This document shows, one piece after another, positions 25,556-32,431 of a DNA stretch of 32,431 nt. The position numbers and the translations under genes were made by a program. Source of the stretch: Chara braunii (Eukaryota > Streptophyta > Charophyceae > Charales > Characeae). Position 1 is the first letter of the stretch. Each line of letters begins with the position of its first letter. The notes beneath the pieces were generated by a model. The model worked only from the letters and a program-made list of their open reading frames with translations, searched no databases and was not told where the DNA came from. The stretch spans positions 2,261,864 to 2,294,294 of the forward strand of contig BFEA01000062.1 in NCBI GenBank assembly GCA_003427395.1, read 5' to 3'.

Positions 25556-26636
25556 TTCGGAAATCTCCGGCAGCCTCTACTGAGAAGATGGAGAGGTGCA
25601 CGATCTGCATATTGACGGCCGAGCCGTCCAGGTACGTCCAGAACAGGGCTGGTAATTTTACTGTTTCAGTTTTGCGGGAAGAGCTAGATAGTGGCGACAG
25701 AAACCATGCAGCTGACTGATTGTTTGGTCGTCGTCATGTCGTCCGGCCCCGTCATTGCGTTGACGTCAACACACGTTGAGGATGGCGTTCTCGGTTGACG
25801 TCATGTATTTTTAGGAGTCAGCAGACCTGAGAATTCGCACATCCTCCACGCACCCCTCTGGGCTGGAATAATGTGGAGCGCGGGTTAGGTAGTCCTCCCT
25901 CCTTTTTTTTTTTTTTCTTCTTCTTCTTCGCCCCCCCCCGCCCCCCCCCCCCCGCTAATCTGGGTCATCATATCTGTATCTGACCGCTTAAACAGGTGAG
26001 TGTACAGACAGGATGACCCAGGTTAGGGAAAGAGAGAACACAAAAAAAGACGGAGGAAGACTTAACAAAATAGCGTTGGTGTCTCGGCCGTTGCTCAGGA
26101 TGATGGCCCGGAGTTCTATTTTAGGAAATTTAGGTGGTAGCACGGTATGCTAGCCCGTTGGGCTCCACCCTGTTTCCACAAAGGGCAAGGGCCTCGGCCC
26201 ACGCCACTGTTTCAACGAACGAAGAAAATGCGACTGCATGTTCCTGCAATGATTGGCCAGATGCATGCATCCATTACCATTTAGAGGATGCATCTGACCA
26301 CGGCACGGCGCACTCGTACATTTCCCCTGCTCCACATTATTCCAGCCCAGAGTGGTGCGTGGAGGATGTGCGAATTCTCAGGTCTGCTGACTCCTAAGGA
26401 TAGATGACGTCAACAGAAAACGCCATCCTCAACGTGTGTTGACGTCAACGCAATGACGGGGGCCGACGACAATCAGTCAGCTGGGATGGTTTCTGACGCC
26501 ACTACCTAGCCCTGAACACAAAGCTGAAAAAGTAAAATTACCAGCCCTGTTCTGGACGTACCTGGACAACTCTGCCGTCATTATGCAGATCGTGCACCTC
26601 TCCATCCTCTCAGTAGAGGCTGCCGGAGATTTCCGA

Positions 26637-26637
<1 letters not shown>
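25556..26637. mobile_element. 1.08-kb element with ~310-bp inverted arms
   Basis: Left arm 25556-25879 and right arm 26330-26637 are inverted copies at roughly 85-90% identity by eye. Outermost TTCGGAAATCTCCGGCAGCC is mirrored by GGCTGCCGGAGATTTCCGAA. Inner landmarks include TTGACGTCAACACACGTTGA (a perfect TTGACGTCAA) and CAGACCTGAGAATTCGCACA. The ~450-bp centre holds a second hairpin (AATCTGGGTCATCATATC at 25959 with ATGACCCAGGTT at 26013) and a third (CCAGATGCATGCATCC with GGATGCATCTG). Long TIRs suggest a MULE-like or foldback non-autonomous element. Target duplications are not clear; the right side abuts a 48-base T tract. No transposase is present. Confidence 0.75.
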
Positions 26638-26639
<2 letters not shown>

Positions 26640-26689
<50 letters not shown>

Positions 26690-26696
26690 CTACATT

Positions 26697-26727
<31 letters not shown>

Positions 26728-26740
26728 TCTTTTTTTTTTC
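26640..26740. repeat. Poly-T and (CT)n tract
   Basis: About 46 consecutive T from 26641, then (TC)n 26698-26719 and further T runs. It could be the poly(A) tail relic of a retroposed sequence on the minus strand, but no retrogene is recognisable next to it. Confidence 0.85.
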
Positions 26741-26978
26741 TCCGTGATGCTTTCATTAATTTTCTCTCAATTTCGCCCTCACCATACCTGCCTACCACTA
26801 CTCCTAATTATTGTCATACAGGGAACCCCGTAGCATTCCAGACAGAACCGTGTTCAGGAGAGAACATGCCGGCGGGGGCTGAGATTCGTCCTGGGGGCTT
26901 TTTCCAGAAAACAAAAACGGAAAAGGAAAAGGAAAACAGTTGTGCTTCAGGCTTTCAGCCAAAAGCGTGCTCCACGAC

Positions 26979-27086
26979 CCGGGGCTAGGTCCCACTTGCA
27001 CGAACGAATTAAGAGATACTGACCGTAGATTGCAAAGATCAACGGCCGAAATCTGCTAATTTGCACAAGTGGGACCTTGCCCCCGG
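26979..27086. mobile_element. Foldback MITE, GGTCCCAC family, copy 3 (short)
   Basis: CCGGGGCTAGGTCCCACTTG on the left and, as reverse complement of the right end, CCGGGGGCAAGGTCCCACTT: a nearly perfect ~19-bp TIR 108 bp apart. It shares the GGGGC(A/T)AGGTCCCAC terminus with the copies at 21820 and 27709. Confidence 0.8.
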
Positions 27087-27420
27087 ATTCTCGGTTGTAA
27101 AGTCTCTCTAGGTGTGTGCCCTCTTCTCTCTGTGACACGTGGATCCTTGGCTCCATGGGACTCTCGACCTCACGACGGTCCCTTGGACCACGGGGATCAC
27201 ATGGCTGGGGAATCGTAATTCGGTACTAATTCCCCAATGCTTTGTCCCAGGACCATTTTTCACATTTTTCTAGCCACAATTTTGGCGACGGAATTGCGTC
27301 CCCAAGGGCCCAAGGGGGGTCTAACGAGGCCCTAATAATGGCTTCCATGCGGAGGAACAAGGTATGCATGGATGCAGAGGTGTGCAGCAGGTCGCTCATA
27401 AGGGTAGGTTACGGTGTTTA

Positions 27421-27495
27421 CCTGAATAGAACGCCCTGTCATTATCGCTGTGGGAGGTACCCCAAATACAGCTATAATGACCGACGTATGTTAGG
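27421..27495. mobile_element. Palindromic MITE, GGTCATTAT family, copy 3
   Basis: CCTGAATAGAACGCCCTGTC then ATTATCGCTGT; the mirrored end is CCTAACATACGTCGGTCATT then ATAGCTGTATTTGGGGTACC. 75 bp, with a GGTACCCCAAATACAGC centre. Confidence 0.75.
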
Positions 27496-27534
27496 ATGGT
27501 CTCTGGGAGTATGGGGGTGATGGTCCTGAGGGCC

Positions 27535-27660
27535 TAGCACACACAGTAGGACTTCCTGTACTCAGCTGTGGACATGATTGCGGTCAGATGCACACACGTT
27601 GGAACGTAATTGCAGTCAGATTCATTTAGCAAAGTGCTGGTGGTGAGCATGCCCTGCCAG
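27535..27660. repeat. Dispersed repeat, copy 2 (see 20493)
   Basis: Shares the TAGGAC / CTCAGCT / GATTGCGGTCAG / AAGTGCTGGT / GCATGCCC order with 20493-20610. It contains an internal partial duplication (GATTGCGGTCAGATGC and AATTGCAGTCAGATTC). Confidence 0.5.
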
Positions 27661-27708
27661 GGAGACTATACTTGTGCACGTACAAAGGTTATATGGTATT
27701 CTTGACTT

Positions 27709-27866
27709 GGGGCCAGGTCCCACCAGCAAAGAGAGGATTGGATTAAACGCCTGAATGTGGAGGTGTATGAGGAGAGATTCACAAAATTGCGATTGATATT
27801 GCTTTTCTGCATCTCTGCGTGCTGCAGACGCTTTATCCAATCCTGTTTGCTACTTGACCTTGCCCC
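27709..27866. mobile_element. Foldback MITE, GGTCCCAC family, copy 2
   Basis: GGGGCCAGGTCCCACCAGCA then AAGAGAGGATTGGATTAAAC on the left; reverse complement of the right end GGGGCAAGGTCAAGTAGCAA then ACAGGATTGGATAAAGCGTC. Inner arms pair further (GCAGAGATGCAGAAAAGCAA reads from the right arm). 158 bp. The right flank CCCTGATGAGCCGGCGCCG recurs as CCCTGACGAGCCGGTGCCG at 32063. Confidence 0.8.
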
Positions 27867-27969
27867 TGATGAGCCGGCGCCGTCAAGGAACTCTCCGTGC
27901 TCTTCCAATCTGATGGACTAAGGCATCAAATGTGCGTGTCTCGGTACCGCTTTCACCCGGCTATAATGT

Positions 27970-28032
27970 ACTACGGTCATTATAACTGTATTGTCTGCAA
28001 TTTTCCGTCCGTATACAGTGATAAAGACCGTA
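27970..28032. mobile_element. Palindromic MITE, GGTCATTAT family, copy 4 (short)
   Basis: TACTACGGTCATTATAACTG on the left mirrors TACGGTCTTTATCACTGTAT (reverse complement of the right end). Only the inner ~60 bases are recognisable. Confidence 0.6.
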
Positions 28033-28081
28033 CTCTCTTCGAGAAAGAAGGTAGCCCATATGGTCAGACGACTGCCAGCCT

Positions 28082-28300
28082 AGTGAACGCCTCGTCATTA
28101 TCCCTGTATCTATACTATTCTATAGTCTGCAAGCTACCCCAAATACAGCAGCTGTATCTTTACTATTCTATAGAATGAAAGGTACCCCCAATACAGCAGC
28201 TGCATCTATACTATTCTATAGAATAAAAGGTAACCCCAATACAGCAGCTGCATCTATACTATTCTATAGAATGAAAGGTACCCCCAGTACAGCGCTATTT
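28082..28300. repeat. MITE copy 5 with a 48-bp tandem expansion
   Basis: It starts like the palindromic family (GAACGCCTCGTCATTATCCC then TGTATCTATACTATTCTATA) and then repeats a 48-bp unit exactly three times (28142-28189, 28190-28237, 28238-28285) plus a partial. Unit landmarks: AATACAGCAGCTG(C/T)ATCT, TACTATTCTATAGAATGAAA, GGTACCCC. CAGCAGCTG, TTCTATAGAA and GGTACC are palindromes. Since 48 is a multiple of three, the array stays open as a 16-residue repeat, but there is no sign that it is translated. Confidence 0.85.
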
Positions 28301-28346
28301 CCAAGGCCCGTAATGCCACAAAGGCCACTGATGAATTTTATCAACG

Positions 28347-28498
28347 GCAGGCTGGCCCCCAAAGTTGCAAAGTTTAAAGAGCCGCATCTCTGAAAAATAG
28401 TGCACGAAGGTACTGGTGGTTTAAACCAAAGTTGCGGCCTTTAAAGTTTGAAGAGCCGCATCTCTGAAAAATAGTGCGCAAAGGTACTGGTGGTTTCA
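28347..28498. repeat. Duplicated right end of the TTAA family
   Basis: Two tandem ~74-bp copies (28347-28420 and 28421-28494) share AAGAGCCGCATCTCTGAAAA, TAGTGC and the terminus GGTACTGGTGGT, each followed by TTAA (28421-28424) or its variant TTCA (28495-28498). The terminus equals the right end of the element at 17986-18001 apart from one base. Confidence 0.7.
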
Positions 28499-29742
28499 AC
28501 CACCAGTACTTCCTAGAGTCGTGCCCGTTAACGCGCCACAATTAATTTTAGGAAACGTAACGGGCTACTATAGGAGCGCCCAAATTCATCCGACAAGAAA
28601 CGTTTCCACTCTTTTTTCTTCCGCGGGCGAAAGAACAAGTCCAAATCCTTGGCTATGGTGTCATCTAGCTAAGGAGGGATTTTCGTTCCACTATCGCAGC
28701 AGCAGCTGGAGTTTGGGGCATTTGACACGTAGTAGCAAACGTTTTGGTGATCAGCTTTCGGGGCACTAAATGTGTTTCTGACCCCATTTACAAGCCAACC
28801 AGGATGTATCTGGCTGCAATTAGGTCTAGAGAAAAAGAGTCAAGAAGTCCTAGTCTGAGTAAAACGGATGACGTTCTCAGAAAGTTCGAATGGTTCTCAG
28901 ATGCTAACGACGATTCCCAGATCTTAAAGACTTTTCTCTAACTTAAAAGGTCCCTCAACGCACGGCACATGACACCGGAAAACAAAAGCAGGGTGCATCT
29001 GCCCACAGAACTGGGAAGATTCATCTGTTAGTATGAATAACAGCCAATGTAGCGTGCCACTCTCTGTGGCCAGATGCGGTTGCTTTTTGTCATATGTGTT
29101 CCTCACGGTGGTCTCATCCTCATTTTTCACTGACAGGGCCGCAGCACCATCATTACCTGTGGGCTTAATGAATGGGCCAATCAGGTACTGGTACGGCTCT
29201 TACCGATTTACATGGTAGGAGGTTTCTGATTTGGGCCTTGGCTGGAAGCCCACTGCCATTCCCTTTCACAGGGGTGATAGAGATAAGGAGGTGATCTGTG
29301 TCAGGAGGTTCAGACACTCCCATACATCCACAAACTTCCACTTCTTCTGATCTTCTTCTTCTTCTTCTTTTTTTTCTTTAAACAACAACCCGAGTGTAAT
29401 ATGTTAGGGGTGCGCACATACATCCACAAACTTCTTCTCCGTCCCAACCTGGTTATTGAGCGAAGCCCGACTGGGGCATGTTCAGAAAAATAGGCTCTGG
29501 AGTGTTGGTGGTTTGAATTGGGCATGAATATATGGTGAAATGCAGGCCAGGATCATGTTACAGTCTTGTCCGGCACAATGGGTGCCTTCAATTCATTCCA
29601 AGCTCCTTTTGGGTGTTTTATACCGTCTGAACAGTGCCGCAATGTTTCCACTTGAAAGGATTTATTCCAGCGCCCAGACCCGTTCATCCCACAAGGTCGC
29701 AGTGTGCGCGCAGCTGCGATTTTCAGAAGTAATCATGGTGGT
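28499..29742. mobile_element. Possible second TTAA-family element
   Basis: Left end ACCACCAGTACTTCC at 28499 lies directly after TTCA. A degraded mirrored end (CATGGTGGT) abuts the TTAA at 29743. The subterminal GTGCCCGTTAACG resembles GAGCCCGTTCTTG inside the right end of the 6952-18001 element and GTGCCCGTTAAGG after 29747. The interior (28524-29700) has no transposase; it includes T/TTC tracts at 29350-29380. Boundaries are tentative. Confidence 0.4.
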
Positions 29743-29800
29743 TTAAACCACCAGTACCCGACCAAGGTGTGCCCGTTAAGGTGCTGGTCTTTCAGGGATA
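29743..29800. mobile_element. TTAA-family left end
   Basis: TTAA (29743-29746) is followed by ACCACCAGTACCCG and then GTGCCCGTTAAGG, matching the family left end at 28499. With the preceding CATGGTGGT the site is the near-palindrome TGGTGGTTTAAACCACCA. No matching right end was found before the window ends. Confidence 0.5.
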
Positions 29801-30470
29801 TACTGGCCTGGCTGTGGCCAGAATGGATCCAGAGGGCCACACGGACTGGAGGAAGGTTCCCAAGTACTGGTTGTTTGCTGAGGACTGTGCTCCATCAATC
29901 AGATTGTAACCCATGTTGCTAAGATTACTCAGATTAAAAGACTCTGAGACAAGTGAAGTGTAATTGAGTAACTCAGGTTTTCTGGACAAGGCAAGTGGAC
30001 TGCGACTCATGTCAGAGTAGTCGTATGGGAATGGGACGTTGCTGCTGCAACTACTGTGATCAAACATGTCACTTCTTTAACTTAGTGACATTACGTCGGG
30101 ATGCCTTCTGACGAGCCACATTCAAAGAATCAGGTGCAGTCATTGGCAGGCTCAGAAGGCCGTGTAGAAGCAGACCGATAATCTGCCGTGCTCCGCTGGA
30201 GCCGCATTCGCTGTATCGGAAGATGGTAGCTAACAAAACATCACTTTGAAGTTGACCATCTTGCCAAGATCTGATTTTGGTACTATATTCTCCTCAACAC
30301 CACTACCAGAGTTGGAAAGGTATGTGCTTTCGTTTGGAATGCTTAGCCCCCAACCTCATAATAGCAATGAAAGTTGAATCCTTTTTTGCACTACCGAATA
30401 CACGGAGAAAGTTCAAAGTTGGAACTTTTTCTCAGCATGCGTGCCATGTGAAGTTCGTCTTCAACAACTT
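29747..30470 (-). pseudogene. Unidentified coding-like fragments, minus strand
   Basis: A 64-codon minus-strand frame ends at 30069 (TGA) and contains DVLLATIFRYSECG and GLLHGLLSLPMTAP-like hydrophobic helices followed by a basic tail (ARQKASRRNVTKLKK). One base after its stop another frame opens at 30067 (MFDHSSCSSNVPFPYDYSD..), Ser-rich, to 29792. Composition is protein-like, but no family is recognised. A plus-strand frame at about 29760-29910 (VPVKVLVFQGYTGLAVARMD) is equally protein-like, so the strand is uncertain. Could be exons or a decayed gene. Confidence 0.25.
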
Positions 30471-31080
30471 GTAACATAACATGGGAGGGATGCTCACACA
30501 TTGCGTCTGATTCAACCTGCTAGTATGAGGAAGGACTATTGCTTGAGGGCGAAGGTGAAACCTTTGACAAGATCGAAGGGTCAGAGCAAGAGGAATGCTG
30601 AATAGTTATGCCGGATTTCGCATCGCTGTAAGGAATGTTATTGGGGGTCAAAGATAGACTCTTTAATACAATGGAGGGGCTAGAGCTCACAGCTGTATGT
30701 TTGGCGGAGACCAAGGGATGAGAAAGTTGGAGAAACTGGTCTCTGTCACTGCCAGGTTCAGCAATTTCGAGCTTGCTTTGGGGTGCAAGGTGTGACCTTG
30801 ATCAAATGCAAAAGGCCAAAGCATCAGAGGCTCGGAGTTCACCAAGCAATAAGAAGGTATACCAAAGCGGATGGTCGTTGTGAGCATTGGATCCGATCGC
30901 ACTTTTGAAAGAGTCTTTTTTAAGGGAGAATGAGAAAGAGGCGAACTTTTTGTGAGGGACAGGGACATATTAGTCTGTATTCAATAGGCTTCGAGTAAAG
31001 GGGCGTGTTTTGTCTATATCCAGCAGGCTTTTTTGACTGAAGGGGAAGTGGCACATTTGTCGGCCTTCAACAAGATTTAG
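30375..31080 (-). pseudogene. Possible decayed coding segment with in-frame stops
   Basis: One minus-strand frame across 31080-30394 has a protein-like composition (for example PLWYTFLLLGELRASDALAF and HVMLQVVEDELHMARMLRKS) with stops only at 30970-30972 (TAA), 30802-30804 (TGA), 30520-30522 (TAG) and 30391-30393 (TAG). Each is one C-to-T change from CAA, CGA or CAG. It is preceded at 31081-31098 by TGTACCCCTGCCCTTCAG, a good 3' splice-site shape. No domain is recognised. Chance is not excluded. Confidence 0.25.
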
Positions 31081-31162
31081 CTGAAGGGCAGGGGTACACT
31101 AGTAACGTCAAGTTTTTGCTAGAGCTGTGTAGTGCGCAGATGATTAGAAAGTTCAACATAAA

Positions 31163-31429
31163 ATGAGTTTTTACTCTCAGACAAGTCAAAAATTTTCGGC
31201 TGCGGACAAGTTTGCCTTGGTCCAGCAACTGATAAAAAGGGCAGTTTTGCGGAATCTGTACATTGACAACCTTTTCCCGGAATCAAATGAGAACCCACTT
31301 TTTGCACCAGATCTGGTGTTGAGTCGAGCCAGAAGCAATCGCTTCCATGAACCTTTCGGTGCCAGCAGCTTGCACAATATGCCACCACAGCTTGCTGACC
31401 TGTACTATCTTCTGTCAGTCCTTTCATGA
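31163..31429 (+). CDS. Small unidentified reading frame
   Basis: 88 residues, ATG at 31163 (ACATAAAATGAG), TGA stop at 31427-31429. It is leucine-rich and probably helical (FALVQQLIKRAVLRNLYIDN; PPQLADLYYLLSVL), low in Cys, His and Trp, unlike the random frames around it. The frame stays open beyond the TGA for another 25 codons (SARKLSLFLDTEKHYQEIAV) to TAA at 31505, so it could be an exon or a pseudogene with a CGA-to-TGA change. No homologue is recognised. The antisense frame at 31119-31451 is Cys/His/Trp-rich and less likely. Confidence 0.3.
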   Translation: MSFYSQTSQKFSAADKFALVQQLIKRAVLRNLYIDNLFPESNENPLFAPDLVLSRARSNRFHEPFGASSLHNMPPQLADLYYLLSVLS

Positions 31430-31507
31430 ATCTCGGCCCGAAAGTTATCATTATTTCTGGACACGGAGAAACACTATCAAGAAATTGCAGTCCATCAATG
31501 GCCCTAA

Positions 31508-31935
31508 CTCAGGTGGTACACCCTGAAAGTGTTGAAACACTGTCCTAAATTGGAATCCCCTCTGGAATGAGGTAAATATAACACAGTAATTCTGAATTAC
31601 CTGGGGACCTGGGGTCAGTCAGTTCCATCATGATGATATCAAGGTCTTCGCCCTTTTCCAAAGAAAAAAAGAAGAGAAAACTATGGCGCAGTCAGGGTTG
31701 GAGTTTGAAAATGCACTTGAGGCAAAAGGGCCTGTAATGGTGAATGTATATAACCGAGGTTTCGGGACAGGTGGGGTCCCGTGGGGGTGTGCTGTGTTCG
31801 CCGGATTGCCTGAAGTGCAATTTCAAACTATTAGTTACCCCAAAAAAGAAACAAGAAATGGCAGTCCCTGTGGCCTCCACATCTCTGCCTTATGGCGGCC
31901 CGTGCATGGAATGAGATGTACACTATCGTCTTCAA
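31508..31935. other. Unassigned interval
   Basis: No domain or repeat is recognised. A plus frame at 31683-31943 (86 residues) runs into the palindromic MITE and is not supported. Confidence 0.3.
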
Positions 31936-32024
31936 CCAAATAGAACACCCGGTCATTATTAATGGCTGTATTTGAGCCAGCTTTCAGTCTAGATACAGGG
32001 ATAATGACTGGGCGTTGTATTCGG
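31936..32024. mobile_element. Palindromic MITE, GGTCATTAT family, copy 6 (best preserved)
   Basis: Left arm CCAAATAGAACACCCGGTCA then TTATTAATGGCTGTATTTG; reverse complement of the right arm CCGAATACAACGCCCAGTCA then TTATCCCTGTATCTAGACTG. The arms pair over almost the full length around a short centre (AGCCAGCTTTCAGT), giving an 89-bp hairpin. No clear target duplication was identified. Confidence 0.85.
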
Positions 32025-32189
32025 CGGTAGGGCTGGTATATGATGAACATATATGATCCACCCCCTGACGAGCCGGTGCCGGCAACCAGCAATCTGCAGT
32101 TGCTACAGTGCTCCTTTTTTCCTTCTCTTTTCATTGGACTAATATTAGGAGATCCAGGTAGGTTTATGTTTTCTTGAAGGAAAAAGAGG

Positions 32190-32262
32190 GTTCAGCCTGG
32201 TAATGTAAAAAAGGTAAAAAACTTTTAAAAAGTAAAAAACTTAAAAAAAGTGAAAAAAGTTA
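32190..32262. repeat. A-rich tract with AACTTTT/AAAAGTT inverted motifs
   Basis: GTAAAAAACTTTTAAAAAGT then AAAAAACTTAAAAAAAGTGA and AAAAAGTT: alternating A runs with short CTT/AAG palindromes. No function is assigned. Confidence 0.6.
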
Positions 32263-32407
32263 CATGTGTTCCGTGGTAGGTACCGGGGTGGTGCAAATGC
32301 CAAAAAGTGTATTTTCAAACTCGTTTTGTGTCTCCCGCGTAGTTTCCCGAAATTAAGAGGAGGAAATCACATGTTTTCTGTACATGCCCCACTATAGGGG
32401 GTTTAGG

Positions 32408-32431
32408 TTTTTTTTTTTTTTTTTTTTTTTT
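32408..32431. repeat. Poly-T at window edge
   Basis: A run of at least 24 T closes the window after GGGGGTTTAGGT; it may continue outside. Confidence 0.9.

Noticed and set aside
26134-26397. 87-codon frame with several Cys and His
   Set aside because: Crosses from the loop into the right arm of the long inverted repeat; no domain.
30391-31080. Alternative genetic code with TAA/TAG read as glutamine
   Set aside because: A TGA also lies in the same frame, the clear frames here end normally with TGA, and simple C-to-T decay explains it.

Overview
This is a eukaryotic, repeat-dominated, gene-poor stretch. There are no bacterial features, no rRNA or bona fide tRNA gene, and no recognisable conserved host gene. 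A plant or streptophyte-alga nuclear genome is the best guess; a large-genome charophyte such as Chara would fit. The reasons are a Ty3/gypsy chromovirus with an initiator-Met-tRNA-type primer binding site, Arabidopsis-type telomere-like CCCTAAA motifs, a secreted proline-rich (PPP) protein and very dense MITE/microsatellite content. The lineage is inference. Scattered Ns mark low-quality assembly around 9467, 10050-10122, 11329-11358, 14318 and 19115-19177.

Layout. 1-1.7 kb: a direct repeat pair enclosing GA arrays and a diverged 205-bp tandem repeat. 1.7-3.84 kb: a degenerate GAGTA/GAGTG pentamer satellite with three copies of an 80-90 bp spacer and a palindromic polarity switch at 3520. 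3.84-5.2 kb: a ~400-bp tandem duplication. 5.3-6.85 kb: AT-rich homopolymers, a CGTAC cluster, TG and AATC microsatellites and a GC-rich patch.

6.87-19.99 kb is a nest of four transposons. The oldest is a decayed plus-strand gypsy pol. It is split inside RNase H by an element with 16-bp terminal inverted repeats and a TTAA target duplication (6952-18001). That element is in turn split by a 10.2-kb chromovirus on the minus strand (LTRs 7291-7607 and 17165-17480, leader, gag, pol with chromodomain). Separately, the old integrase is split by a 453-bp hAT-like element (18964-19416) with an 8-bp target duplication. In both disrupted places the old coding frame resumes across the insertion, which fixes the boundaries.

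20-32.4 kb: mostly short non-autonomous elements and tandem repeats. These are tRNA-like (SINE-like) units on the minus strand, an interrupted copy of such a unit with an empty-site relative next to it, three members of a GGTCCCAC-ended foldback family, six members of a ~75-105 bp palindromic family with a GGTCATTAT core (one amplified into a 48-bp tandem array), a 1.1-kb long-inverted-repeat structure, further TTAA-family ends, a 58-bp minisatellite and a 200-bp tandem duplication. The only convincing non-transposon reading frame is 22497-23357, predicted to be a secreted, possibly GPI-anchored acidic/proline-rich protein. Weak coding-like remnants lie at 29.8-31.5 kb.
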